From: an uncultured Porphyromonas sp.
GTDB lineage: Bacteria > Bacteroidota > Bacteroidia > Bacteroidales > Porphyromonadaceae
Assembly: GCF_938046015.1 (NCBI RefSeq)
Contig: NZ_CALIXW010000020.1
Span: 5,798-69,797, forward strand
DNA length: 64,000 nt
Direction: 5' to 3'
The notes beneath the pieces are model-generated. The model was not told the DNA's origin and did not search any database. It worked only from the letters and a program-made list of their open reading frames with translations. Below, piece by piece: positions 33,993 through 43,165 of this stretch (its first letter is position 1; each line of letters starts with the position of its first letter). Made by a program: the position numbers and the translations under genes.

Positions 33993-35036
33993 ATGAAAGA
34001 TGTTAAGGCCTACGGTGCGCGGGCTATAGACGCACCCCTGGAGCTCATGACGATACAGCGCCGCGAGCTCCGTCCGCAGGATGTGGAGTTCGAGATCCTC
34101 TACTGCGGGATCTGTCACTCCGACCTGCATCGCCTCAAGGGAGAGTTCGGCCAATCCCATTACCCCCTTGTCCCAGGGCATGAGATCCTGGGGCGAGTGA
34201 CGGCGCTGGGCTCGGCGGTCAAGGACTTCCAGCTAGGCGAACTGGTCGGTGTCGGCTGCATCGTCGACAGCTGCGGGCACTGTAGCTGCTGCCAGGAGGG
34301 GCTGGAGCAGTTCTGCACCGAGGGTGTCTCCTTCTCCTTCAATGGGATCGACCGCGTCTCGGGGGGCTACACCTACGGTGGCTTCTCCAAGAGCTACGTC
34401 TGTGAGGATAAGTATGTGCTGCACATGCCGCCCTTCGAGCAGCTCGCTATGGCCGCGCCGCTGCTCTGCGCAGGGATCACCGTCTACTCGCCGCTGAGGC
34501 ACTGGCAGGCGGGCCCCAGTAAGCATGTCGGCATCCTCGGGATCGGGGGGCTGGGGCATCTCGCCGTGCGCATCGCCAAGGCTATGGGCGCTGAGGTCAC
34601 CGTCTTCACCACCTCGCCTGCCAAGGTTGCCGATGCCGAGCGCCTCGGTGCCGACCGTGCCGTACTCTCCTCGGACGAAGATGCAATGAAGGCCCTACGG
34701 GGGCAGCTCGATCTCATCATCGACACCGTATCGGCGGGACACGAGGTCAACGCCTACCTCACGGCGCTCAGCGTCGATGGTAGCGTGGTGGTCGTAGGCC
34801 TACCCGCCGAGCCCCTCAAGGTCTCGGCAGGCCTCCTCGTACACGGCCGCCGCAGCCTCTCGGGCTCCAATATCGGCGGTATCGCCGAGACGCAGGAGAT
34901 GCTGGACTTCTGCTACCAGCACGGTATCGTCGGCGAGGGCGAGGTGCTGCCCGTGAGCCAGGTGAATGAGGCGCTGGCGCGCCTAGAGCGCGGCGACATC
35001 CACTACCGCTTTGTCCTCGACATGAAGGAGCTCTAG
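33993..35036 (+). CDS. Zinc-dependent NAD(P) alcohol dehydrogenase, cinnamyl-type
   Basis: The protein is 347 aa from the ATG at 33993; the longer frame from 33858 runs through the promoter. The catalytic-zinc motif is YCGICHSDLHRLKGEFG followed by PLVPGHEILG, and the structural-zinc cysteines are in CGHCSCCQEGLEQFC (about 93-107). The nucleotide-binding loop is GIGGLGHLA (about 177-185). This pattern is that of the YahK/AdhC (cinnamyl-alcohol-dehydrogenase-like) medium-chain group, which reduces aldehydes with NADPH. The residues after the second beta strand (TTSPAK) fit NADP. It is a single-gene unit. Confidence 0.93.
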   Translation: MKDVKAYGARAIDAPLELMTIQRRELRPQDVEFEILYCGICHSDLHRLKGEFGQSHYPLVPGHEILGRVTALGSAVKDFQLGELVGVGCIVDSCGHCSCCQEGLEQFCTEGVSFSFNGIDRVSGGYTYGGFSKSYVCEDKYVLHMPPFEQLAMAAPLLCAGITVYSPLRHWQAGPSKHVGILGIGGLGHLAVRIAKAMGAEVTVFTTSPAKVADAERLGADRAVLSSDEDAMKALRGQLDLIIDTVSAGHEVNAYLTALSVDGSVVVVGLPAEPLKVSAGLLVHGRRSLSGSNIGGIAETQEMLDFCYQHGIVGEGEVLPVSQVNEALARLERGDIHYRFVLDMKEL

Positions 35037-35188
35037 GCGAAGTGCCTGAGCAGCGGCTACAGGACCTTGCTGGAGCGCTGTAGGCACAGCGCCTCCTCCT
35101 CTGCCTACCTCAAGGGTCCAGAGCAGACGAAGAGGCTCCTCTACAGCGCAGTACCTCGATAGCCTGCATAGCCTAGGGCATATTCAAG

Positions 35189-35234
35189 AGAAGGCCCCGA
35201 GTAGAAGTCTAGCTTCTGCTTGGGGCCTTCTTAT
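35189..35234 (+). terminator. Terminator of the alcohol dehydrogenase gene
   Basis: GAAGGCCCC pairs with GGGGCCTTC around an internal AGAAG/CTTCT stem, followed by TTAT. Nothing else is recognisable between 35037 and this hairpin. Confidence 0.7.
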
Positions 35235-35271
35235 AAGGCTCGCTCTAGGGCGAGGGGGGGGGGAGTAAAAG

Positions 35272-35315
35272 AGAGGCCCCCAGCGACAGAGCTCTGTCGC
35301 TGGGGGCCTATTTAT
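35272..35315. terminator. Terminator of the susCD operon
   Basis: AGGCCCCCAGCGACAGAG and its exact mirror form a perfect stem (35274-35309). On the minus strand it is followed by CTCTCTTTTA, as expected downstream of the SusD gene. Confidence 0.8.
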
Positions 35316-35369
35316 TGGGTCAGCCTCGGGGGCAGCGGGGTGGCTGCCCTAGCGAGGGCGGGGGTGCGG

Positions 35370-37103
35370 CTAGTTGTGCGTAGCGTTCTGTGTCAGCTTG
35401 CCGGGGTAAGAGTTGATAGCACCCTGCGGGATGAAGTAGACGACGCGGTAGTCCGTGGCGGGGATATCCTCGAGCTGGTGGTGGGCTCCAGGATAGTGGC
35501 GGGTCAGGGCACGGCCGTTGCGGAAGACGTCGTAGCTACGCTCGGCCTGGAAGGCGAGCTCCAGCTGGCGCTCCTTGTCGATGCGGTCGGGGGCGTTGGC
35601 TGCGCTCAGGTCGCTGTACTTAGCCCCAGGGATGGAGCGGGTGCGGATGAGGTTGAGGTCGGTCTGAGCCTCGCCGTAGCGCCCGAGCTTTGCCAGGGCC
35701 TCCGCACGGTTGAGGTAGACTTCGCCAAGGCGCGAGATGAGGGGAGAGTGCAGGTGGCTCTCCTCACCCTCGCGGGAGCACTTGGTGATGTAGAACATCG
35801 GGTAGGCTCTATTGAGCGCGATCTTGTAGTCCAGCAGGCCTGTGTACACCTTGCCATCGCTGTAGGTGATGCGGTAGCGCCCTTCGGAGGCATTGACGGG
35901 CGTGAGCTCGTAGCTCTTGGTCTGCTTGGCGCCGCCGATGGTGACCTCCTCGGTCGCGGTGATCTTGCTACCTGTGCGCTGGATCGGGAGCTGAAGGTAG
36001 TTCTGGTCGCCGTTCTGCTCGGTCTTGATGAAGCGTAGTACCTCGACATTGCCCTCCTCATAGACGGGCTCGATGAAGGCAGCGCGGGCGTCTACGATGC
36101 GACGGTGCTGGTCGGTGCGGTAGTCGTTGCGGCCCGTCTCATCGAGCATCTGGAGGTACTTGGCACTGGCGTACATCTCACCCCAGCCCATGCCGCCGAT
36201 ATTGGCATACATCCCCCCGACGCCGTAGTAGTGATCGTAGCCCGAGTACTCGGATGCGAGGCGACGGATGACGAAGATGGACTCCTTATTGGACTGTGGG
36301 AGGATCCTCGGATAGCGCATGAAGTCCTCCCGTGAGAGCAGCTGGTACTGGCCGCTGGAGATGACCTTGGTGGCGTAGTCGACGGCCAGCTGGGCGTACT
36401 GCGCGTTCGGCTGCTCCCAGGTGCCGCTCATATAGAGGTAGACGCGGGAGAGGATCGCCTGGGCAGCGCCCTTGGAGGCATAGCTGGGGTCGCCCTCGCT
36501 GACGGGGAGCAGCTCCTCGGCCTTGGTGAGGTCGGCGATGATCTGCTTGTAGCTCTCGGCCACGGTAGCGCGGTCGGGGAGGGTGAACTTGCCGAAGACA
36601 TTATCGGGCGTGCCATTGACCAGCGGTACGCCGAGGTTCTTCTCGGGATCCTGATAGTAGGGACGTCCGTAGGCGCGCACCAGGTAGTAGTAGAGCAGGC
36701 CGCGTACGAAGTAGCACTCGCCGACACGTGCCTTGACGGCGGCATCGGTGGAGGCCTCGTAGAGCTTGATCGTATTGGAGGCCTGGGCTATGGCCTTGTA
36801 GCTATTGTCCCAGAAGGACTGCAGGCGGTAGTTATTGGGCGTACGGTTGAAGGTGATGAACTCGAAGAAGGCGTCGGTCGAGGCCCCACGTATCATGATG
36901 TTGTCGCCCGCGTACTCGCCGCAGCGGTGCATGGGGTCGCTCCAGGCCTTGAGCTGGGCGTAGACCCCGCGTACCATACCGTCGATGGCCTCTTCGGGGG
37001 ACTCGGTGATGCGCGAGGAGGACATGTGTCCCTTGGGCTCGCGGTCTATGGAGCAGGCTACGAGCAGCCCTGAGGCTAGCAGGAGCGTGAGTATCTTATT
37101 CAT
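35370..37103 (-). CDS. SusD/RagB-family nutrient-binding lipoprotein
   Basis: The 577-aa protein has a lipoprotein signal (LLASGLLVACS; lipobox ending at Cys about 17). TPR-like helices follow (for example AIAQASNTIKLYEASTDAAVKARVGECYFVRGLLYYYLVRAYG), and the C-terminus carries the SusD signature LGEVYLNRAEALAKLG...DLNLIRTRSIPG and DRIDKERQLELAFQAERSYDVFRNG. It is the surface lid of the SusC-type transporter encoded 20 bp upstream. No glycoside hydrolase is adjacent, so the substrate may be peptide or glycan, as with RagAB of P. gingivalis. Confidence 0.95.
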   Translation of the reverse strand: MNKILTLLLASGLLVACSIDREPKGHMSSSRITESPEEAIDGMVRGVYAQLKAWSDPMHRCGEYAGDNIMIRGASTDAFFEFITFNRTPNNYRLQSFWDNSYKAIAQASNTIKLYEASTDAAVKARVGECYFVRGLLYYYLVRAYGRPYYQDPEKNLGVPLVNGTPDNVFGKFTLPDRATVAESYKQIIADLTKAEELLPVSEGDPSYASKGAAQAILSRVYLYMSGTWEQPNAQYAQLAVDYATKVISSGQYQLLSREDFMRYPRILPQSNKESIFVIRRLASEYSGYDHYYGVGGMYANIGGMGWGEMYASAKYLQMLDETGRNDYRTDQHRRIVDARAAFIEPVYEEGNVEVLRFIKTEQNGDQNYLQLPIQRTGSKITATEEVTIGGAKQTKSYELTPVNASEGRYRITYSDGKVYTGLLDYKIALNRAYPMFYITKCSREGEESHLHSPLISRLGEVYLNRAEALAKLGRYGEAQTDLNLIRTRSIPGAKYSDLSAANAPDRIDKERQLELAFQAERSYDVFRNGRALTRHYPGAHHQLEDIPATDYRVVYFIPQGAINSYPGKLTQNATHN

Positions 37104-37123
37104 ATCGTAGGATGCAGACTAGG

Positions 37124-40100
37124 TTAGAGGGAAAGGTTGAGCCCGAAGATGACCTTGCGTACAGGAGGGTAGACCCCAGGCGAAGTCGTGCCCATGACGG
37201 TACCCGAGGAGGAGGGTAGCTCGGGGTCGACGCCGGAGTACTTGGTGAAGGTCAGGAGGTTCTCGGCGTTGACGTACAGGCGGAGCGTCTGGATCTTGAG
37301 CTGCGGCAGGGAGAAGTTGTAGCCGAGGGATAGGCTGCGGAGCTTGAGGAAGGAAGCGTCCTCGAGGTAGCGTGAGGAGGCCTTGTTGCCGCCATCCTTA
37401 TTGTTGTAGAGGGCGCGGGGGTGGGTGGCCTCATCGCCTGCCTTCTGCCAGCGCGACCAGCCTGGGCGCAGGACCATCTGATTGCGGTCCGCGTAGGCAA
37501 GATCGGAGTCGTACTCCTGGCGCGAGTAGTTATAGATCTGTCCGCCGAGGGAGTAGCCGAAGGCCAGCGCGAAGTCGAGCTGACGCCAGCGCAGGTTGGT
37601 CGAGAAGCCCCCGAAGAGCTTGGGGGCAGCGTTGCCGAGCTTGTAGTAGTCGGCCTCGGCGTAGTTCTTGGTCACGACCTTGCCGCCCTTGCCATCGTCC
37701 TTGTACCACTGGGGGCGTCCGTCCTCCTTGTTGACGCCGGCCCACTCCTTCATATAGTAGGTGTCAATGGGCGAGCCGATCTCCAGGATGCGAGAGGCCG
37801 TACCTGAGATGCCCGTACCGTCGCCGATGATCACGGGCTTGGCTACGAACTGACCCGTCGTGGCGTCGTACTGGCGGAAGATGTCGGTCAGCTTGTTGGC
37901 GTTGTGCCCGAGGTTGGCGTCGAGGCTCCAGGTAAAGTCCTTGCTGCGGATGATGTCGCCGCCGATGGCGAATTCGACCCCACGATTGTCCATCTTCCCG
38001 ATGTTGCGGTAGATGTTGGTGACGCCGATGAGCCCTGTGACGGGGACGTTGTAGAGAATGTTGTCGGTCTTCTTGGAGTAGAGGTCGAGGTTGAAGTGCA
38101 GGCGGTTATCCCAGAGCGAAGCATCGATCCCGAAGCCCGTCGTATAGGTGCGCTCCCAGGTGAGGTCGGGGTTGCCGAGCTGGGAGATGAGCATCCCGGG
38201 GCGGCCGTCGTAGTTGGCCGAGACGGAGTAGAGGTCGTACTGGGGATAGAGGGCCTCGGGGCGATTCCCTGCCGAGCCGTAGGAGAGACGGAGCTTGAGC
38301 TGGTCGACACCCTGGAGGTGGAACCACGACTCGCGGTGGACGTTCCACCCGCCACTGATGGAGAAGAGCGTCCCGTACTTGGCATTGGAGCCGAGGTTGG
38401 AGGCGCCATCACGACGGATCGAGCCCTCGAGGAGGTAGCGCCCGTCGTAGCTGTAGCGGGCGTTGGCGAAGACGGACTGCACGGCCCACTCCGCGATGCC
38501 GCCGCGGGCACGCTCGGGCTTGGCCGTGATGTCCAGCACCTCGAAGCCAGGGATGAAGCCTATGCCGTAGGCGTCGAGCGTCTTACCCCAGTAGTCGTTG
38601 TACTCATAGGCCAGCAGCCCGTTGAGGCTGTGCTTGCCCCAGCTGTTGCTCGTCAGCAGCTTCTGGTTGGTGTACTTGCGCATCACCTCAGCGCGGTACT
38701 CGGTGATGCGTCCGTTGACGCTCTCGCCCGAGCTGGAGCGGGGGTCGGAGTAGCTGCGACTAGCGTGGTGCACGTACTTGAGGTTGTTGACCGAGGAGAA
38801 GGTGAGCCAGGGGGTGAGGCGCAGGTCGAAGTCCAGGCTACCCATGAACTCGTAGTTGCGCGCGTCGCCATGGTTCCACTGCAGGTCACGGATGTAGTTG
38901 GTGCCCGTGCGGTTCACCCAGCCGCTGTAGCGGTGCGGTACGGGCTTGCCGTCCTTGTCATAGGGGCTATCCCAGGGGAGCATGGAGTACATGGCGGTGA
39001 CGGAGTACTGGCGGTCGTCGGTCGTCTGCAGTGCCCCGCTGATGGAGGGGCGTATCGTCAGGGCCTCGAAGGGTCGGTAGTTGGTCTTGGAGCGGAAGTT
39101 GAAGCGCTGGTAGTCGAAGCCCTTGACAGCGCCCTGCTCCTTGTAGTAGCCGATGGAGAAGAAGGAGTTGAGACTCTCGCTACCGCCCTGCATGGAGAGG
39201 CTGTAGTCCTGGGTCACGCCAGTGCGTGTGGCGAGCTTCCACCAGTCGAAGTTATCGTTGCGCAGCTCGGGCTTCCAGCGGTCGAACTTCAGTGCCTCGG
39301 GGTTCTGCACCGAGGCGAAGTAGTCGTAGAGCTCCGCGCCCGTCATCATGCGCTGATTGCCATTGTGCAGCATGCTGACGCCCGCGCGTAGGGCGGCCGA
39401 TACCTTGACCTTGCCCGAGCGGCTGCTCTTGGTCGTGACGACGACGACCCCATTGGCCCCAGCCGATCCGTAGATGGCGGTGGAGGCGGCATCCTTGAGG
39501 ACGGTCACGGCCTCGATGTCCTGTGGGCTGAGCTGGCCGGGGTCGTCCCCGACGATGACGCCATCGATGACCCAGAGGGGGCGCGTATTCCCGTTGAGCG
39601 TGGCCTGCCCACGGATGACGACGGCGGCGCTGGAGCCTGGCTGCGCCGATCCTGGGGCGACGTAGACGCCTGGAGCCTTACCGTTGAGGAGGTTGGCCAC
39701 AGAGGGGGTGGTGAGGTCCTTGAGCTTGGAGTCCTTGAGGCTGATCATCGCCCCGGTGAGGCTCTCCTTGCGCTGGGTGGTGTAGCCGACCACGACCAGC
39801 TCGCCGAGGGTGCGGGCATTCTCCTTGAGCTTGATCGTCTGCGGGCTGCTGGTGGCGCTCACCTCGATCGTCTGATAGCCGATGCAGGAGATGACGAGCA
39901 CGCTGCCCGGTGCTGCGGCGAGGCTGTAGCGCCCCTGCACGTCGGTCACGGTGCCGAGGTTCCTATTGCCCTTGACGGAGATGCTGGCGCCGATGATGGC
40001 TTCACCACTCTGGGCGTCTACGACCTGGCCGCGTAGCTTGGCACTGTTGGTGCTCTGCTGCTCGGGCTGCGCGGAGCTGCCGCTGCTCGGGGAGGCGTGT

Positions 40101-40192
40101 AGCCCCAGAGGAAGGAGTCCCGGGAGGAGTAGGGCTAGGACGAGGCTCTTGCGCAGGCTCGCTCTAGCGAAGGGGAGTAATTGGTTCTTCAT
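37124..40192 (-). CDS. SusC/RagA-family TonB-linked outer-membrane transporter
   Basis: The 1022-aa protein has a long signal region, then a carboxypeptidase-regulatory-like domain (about 52-130: LRGQVVDAQSGEAIIGASIS). The TonB-linked plug follows, with GELVVVGYTTQRKESLTGA and the strand AVTVLKDAASTAIYGSAGANGVVVVTTK. The remainder is a large beta barrel ending in VIFGLNLSL. It imports oligomeric nutrients with the SusD partner encoded downstream. It has its own -7 box 45 bp upstream. No sigma/anti-sigma or hybrid two-component regulator is found nearby. Confidence 0.96.
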   Translation of the reverse strand: MKNQLLPFARASLRKSLVLALLLPGLLPLGLHASPSSGSSAQPEQQSTNSAKLRGQVVDAQSGEAIIGASISVKGNRNLGTVTDVQGRYSLAAAPGSVLVISCIGYQTIEVSATSSPQTIKLKENARTLGELVVVGYTTQRKESLTGAMISLKDSKLKDLTTPSVANLLNGKAPGVYVAPGSAQPGSSAAVVIRGQATLNGNTRPLWVIDGVIVGDDPGQLSPQDIEAVTVLKDAASTAIYGSAGANGVVVVTTKSSRSGKVKVSAALRAGVSMLHNGNQRMMTGAELYDYFASVQNPEALKFDRWKPELRNDNFDWWKLATRTGVTQDYSLSMQGGSESLNSFFSIGYYKEQGAVKGFDYQRFNFRSKTNYRPFEALTIRPSISGALQTTDDRQYSVTAMYSMLPWDSPYDKDGKPVPHRYSGWVNRTGTNYIRDLQWNHGDARNYEFMGSLDFDLRLTPWLTFSSVNNLKYVHHASRSYSDPRSSSGESVNGRITEYRAEVMRKYTNQKLLTSNSWGKHSLNGLLAYEYNDYWGKTLDAYGIGFIPGFEVLDITAKPERARGGIAEWAVQSVFANARYSYDGRYLLEGSIRRDGASNLGSNAKYGTLFSISGGWNVHRESWFHLQGVDQLKLRLSYGSAGNRPEALYPQYDLYSVSANYDGRPGMLISQLGNPDLTWERTYTTGFGIDASLWDNRLHFNLDLYSKKTDNILYNVPVTGLIGVTNIYRNIGKMDNRGVEFAIGGDIIRSKDFTWSLDANLGHNANKLTDIFRQYDATTGQFVAKPVIIGDGTGISGTASRILEIGSPIDTYYMKEWAGVNKEDGRPQWYKDDGKGGKVVTKNYAEADYYKLGNAAPKLFGGFSTNLRWRQLDFALAFGYSLGGQIYNYSRQEYDSDLAYADRNQMVLRPGWSRWQKAGDEATHPRALYNNKDGGNKASSRYLEDASFLKLRSLSLGYNFSLPQLKIQTLRLYVNAENLLTFTKYSGVDPELPSSSGTVMGTTSPGVYPPVRKVIFGLNLSL

Positions 40193-40236
40193 CGTTTGTT
40201 CTAGCCGTTAGTAGTTAGTGTAGGACTTAGATGGAG

Positions 40237-40244
40237 CAAATGTA
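40237..40244 (-). promoter_or_regulatory. -7 box for the susCD operon
   Basis: The minus strand reads TACATTTG, 45 bp upstream of the start at 40192. Confidence 0.62.
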
Positions 40245-40341
40245 GAGTCTTTGCCGCAGCTCTACAAGGCTCTTTTCCTTAGAAACTTAAGGAAGCATCC
40301 GCCCGCTGGCAAAGCCCTTCGCCGCAGCCCCTCCCCGCCCC

Positions 40342-40445
40342 TGACTGCTATCCCTCAGAGCGCTGACTGACGCCCCTCAGCTTCCTGACTGACGGCTCTC
40401 AGCGTGCTGACGGATATCCCTCACGGAGCTGGGGGCTAGCTCCCA
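40342..40445. repeat. 22-bp-phased intergenic array F (GC type)
   Basis: Cores lie at 40347 (GCTATC), 40369 (GACGCC), 40391 (GACGGC), 40413 (GATATC) and 40435 (GCTAGC), exactly 22 bp apart. The last window, TGGGGGCTAGCTCCCA, is itself a strong dyad. It lies between the divergent SusC and siderophore-receptor genes. Confidence 0.82.
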
Positions 40446-40554
40446 GCTCGCTGGGGCCTCGGGCGGGGCAGCTCGAGGCTCAGGCAAGGGCTGCTGCAGT
40501 ACCCTTAGGCAAAGGTGCTCTGAGCCCTAAGCTCGTGGGCTCGGCTTTGTTTCG

Positions 40555-40562
40555 TATCTTTG
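40555..40562 (+). promoter_or_regulatory. -7 box for the siderophore-type receptor
   Basis: TATCTTTG lies 79 bp upstream of the ATG at 40641. Confidence 0.62.
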
Positions 40563-40640
40563 TGGCCGCTAGGGCAGGACAGACACTGCCTTGGTGATAA
40601 CCAAAGCCTTAAATAGGCATTAACTCATTTAATTTCCTCT

Positions 40641-43007
40641 ATGAAAAGTCTTACGACTTCGCTCCTGCTCTTTGTGGGGGCAACGGGTGTGGCCTCTGCT
40701 GCAGGGCATCCCACCTTCGCTGACTCCATCCGCCACATTGATAGCGTGCTGATCACGGCGCGTGCGCGTCAGGAGGTCAGCATCAACCCGCTGGGCGTGC
40801 CCGAGCGCAAGGTGCCGATGACGATCAATAAGGTCTCAGGCCTGATGCTCCAGCAGCGTGCCATCACGCAGCTCGGGGACGCCCTGCGCTTCACCCCCGC
40901 GGTGCAGAACCGCAAGAGCTATGGGGCCTTCAACGAGATCGCCGTCCGTGGCTTCAACCGCGCTGTCTATATGGTCGACGGCGTGCGTGACGAGCGCTCC
41001 ATGGTCAACTCCAATCCCTTCGTCAACCTCTACAATGTAGAGCGCATCGAGGTCCTCAAGGGTCCCGCCTCTGTCCTCTATGGCTATGCCAATGCTGGGG
41101 GGATTATCAACGTCGTGCGTCGCGCCCCGAGCGATAGCCTCACCCTGGGGGCACACCTCCGCTACGGCAGCCTCGGCTACTACGACCTCGGCGTGCATGC
41201 AGGCGGCCAGCTGGCGCGTGGGCTCAATATCTATGCTGGGGGCTTCCACGCGGGCGGCGACCAGTGGCGCCACACCCAGGATACGCAGAATAGCCTCTTC
41301 ACGGCGCTGAGCTACACGACGGGCGCACATAGCTTCGTCCTCCGCCTGGAGGGCTTCTACGACTACTTCGGTACGGAGACGGGGCTGCCCGCACTGATGC
41401 CAGCCGATATGTACCGCGTGAGTGATGACCAGCTCTTCGCCCGTAAGGACGAGCTGCGCCCTGGGCTCGACCGCAGCTGGCGCTACAATGACCAGTCGGA
41501 CTTCATGTACCACAGCGGCGCTAATGCCTCGCTCAAGTGGACCTACAACTTCGGCTCGGGCTGGCGTCTCTCCGACTACCTCTCCGGCAGCTACGACGAC
41601 ATTGACTACTTCAGCACCGAGACGATGAGCTGGCCTACGAGCCGCACGGCAGGCGCTAAGTACGGCTACTACAGCAAGGCCGCCGACGGGACGAAGACCT
41701 ACTACGACCTAGATCACCTGATCTACGACAGCAACCTGCGCTTCTCCCACATCACGCAGATCATGCAGAACACGCTAGACCTGACGGGCAGCTTCACCCT
41801 CGGCTCCATCGTCAACAACCTGCGTCTGGGCTACAGCACGACCTACATGCACCGCACGAGCTACTCGGGCTACAACGATGATGACATCTGGGGTCCCTCG
41901 CGTAGCATCGACGCTGCGGGCAAAGTCGTCTACCCCCAGGGGCGCGTCCTCAACCCTGACTTCAACGGTGGGCTAATGAGCAAGTTCAGCCAGGCCAGCC
42001 CCAACCGCACCTGGGTGCACGGCTTCTCGCTGAGCGACGTCGTCGAGCTGACGCCTCAGCTCAAGGCCATGCTCGCCCTGCGCTACGACCTCTATAGCTA
42101 CAAGAGCACCAAGGGCCGCATGGCGACCATCAATGGCGAGCGCCGTCACGAGGCCGTCAAGGACGACCAGTGGCTCTCGGTGAGCCCTCAGGAGCTGAGC
42201 TATCGTGGTGGGCTGGTATGGTTGCCCACGGAGTCGCTGAGCTTCTACGGCTCGATCGGTAGCTTCTTCGCTCCCGACCAGACGCTGACCTTCAACCCCG
42301 CGACGCAGCGCTTCTATGACAAGGCGGGACAGGCCGTCACCGAGCGCCGCAATGGCTACTACTTCGAGCCTCGCCGCGGCTATCAGGCCGAGCTGGGCGC
42401 CAAGTACACCCTCGGCGAAGTCCTTGACCTAAACCTCGCGGGCTACTTCATCCGTCAGGAGAACGAAGTCGTGCGCACGACGCAGACCGAGCAGGTGGCT
42501 GGCGCGGCTAGGCGCTACAACGTCTCGGCACAGATCGGTGCGACCGAGAGCAAGGGCTTCGAGGCCGAGGCTACGTTGCGTCCCGCCGCTGGCCTGAGCC
42601 TCAGCGCAGGCTACGGCTACACGGATGCTGCCATCGCCGACGTCAATGAGACGCCCGTCAGCAAGCTCTTCAACATCAAGAAGGGCACGCCGCTGGCCTG
42701 GGTGCCTAAGCATACCCTCTACACCTACGGGGGCTATGAGCTGCAGCGCGGTGCCCTGCGTGGCCTCGGGCTCAACTACAGCCTGACCTACCGCAGTGAG
42801 ATGTACTACAACGTAGGCGCGGGCCGCACGCTCGACCCCACGACGCAGCTCGACCTCGGGGCTAGCTACCGTCTGCCCTACGGCATCAGCCTCGAGCTGC
42901 AGGTACGCAACGTCCTCGGGACGAAGTCCTGGGCCTCCACGCTGGGCACGCAGCTGATGCCTGCCGAGCCTACCAACGCGCTCGTGACGCTTCGCTACCA
43001 GCTCTAG
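40641..43007 (+). CDS. TonB-dependent siderophore-type receptor
   Basis: The 788-aa protein has a signal peptide (MKSLTTSLLLFVGATGVASA), a TonB-box-like segment (DSVLITARARQ), and a plug with NEIAVRGFNRAVYMVDGVRD and RIEVLKGPASVLYGYANAGGIINVVRRAP, typical of the FhuA/FhuE/FpvA siderophore-receptor group. A 22-strand barrel follows, ending in LVTLRYQL. It probably imports ferric siderophores or a similar iron complex; the ligand cannot be read. There is no carboxypeptidase-like N-terminal domain and no transcription-signalling extension. It is monocistronic, with a strong terminator. Confidence 0.92.
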   Translation: MKSLTTSLLLFVGATGVASAAGHPTFADSIRHIDSVLITARARQEVSINPLGVPERKVPMTINKVSGLMLQQRAITQLGDALRFTPAVQNRKSYGAFNEIAVRGFNRAVYMVDGVRDERSMVNSNPFVNLYNVERIEVLKGPASVLYGYANAGGIINVVRRAPSDSLTLGAHLRYGSLGYYDLGVHAGGQLARGLNIYAGGFHAGGDQWRHTQDTQNSLFTALSYTTGAHSFVLRLEGFYDYFGTETGLPALMPADMYRVSDDQLFARKDELRPGLDRSWRYNDQSDFMYHSGANASLKWTYNFGSGWRLSDYLSGSYDDIDYFSTETMSWPTSRTAGAKYGYYSKAADGTKTYYDLDHLIYDSNLRFSHITQIMQNTLDLTGSFTLGSIVNNLRLGYSTTYMHRTSYSGYNDDDIWGPSRSIDAAGKVVYPQGRVLNPDFNGGLMSKFSQASPNRTWVHGFSLSDVVELTPQLKAMLALRYDLYSYKSTKGRMATINGERRHEAVKDDQWLSVSPQELSYRGGLVWLPTESLSFYGSIGSFFAPDQTLTFNPATQRFYDKAGQAVTERRNGYYFEPRRGYQAELGAKYTLGEVLDLNLAGYFIRQENEVVRTTQTEQVAGAARRYNVSAQIGATESKGFEAEATLRPAAGLSLSAGYGYTDAAIADVNETPVSKLFNIKKGTPLAWVPKHTLYTYGGYELQRGALRGLGLNYSLTYRSEMYYNVGAGRTLDPTTQLDLGASYRLPYGISLELQVRNVLGTKSWASTLGTQLMPAEPTNALVTLRYQL

Positions 43008-43078
43008 TCGGGCTACTGCCGCTAGACCTTAGCCCCGCGGTGAGGGTCTAGCGGCGGAGCTCTTCCCCTAGATAGACC

Positions 43079-43140
43079 AAAAGCGCTGCGGCTGACCGCT
43101 CCCCTCTCGAGAGGGGGCAGTCAGCCGCAGCGCTTTATTT
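43079..43140. terminator. Bidirectional terminator between receptor and phosphatase
   Basis: AAAGCGCTGCGGCTGAC pairs exactly with GTCAGCCGCAGCGCTTT around an inner CCCCTCTCGAGAGGGG stem. T-rich flanks occur on both strands. Confidence 0.85.
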
Positions 43141-43165
43141 GTACTTGGGTGGGGCTAGCCTCGGG

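Noticed and set aside
35220..36038. 272-aa plus-strand ORF
   Set aside because: It is antisense to the SusD gene and starts inside terminator sequence.
37904..39391. 495-aa plus-strand ORF
   Set aside because: It is antisense to the SusC gene; Val/Glu/Gly/Ala-rich composition is typical of shadow frames here.
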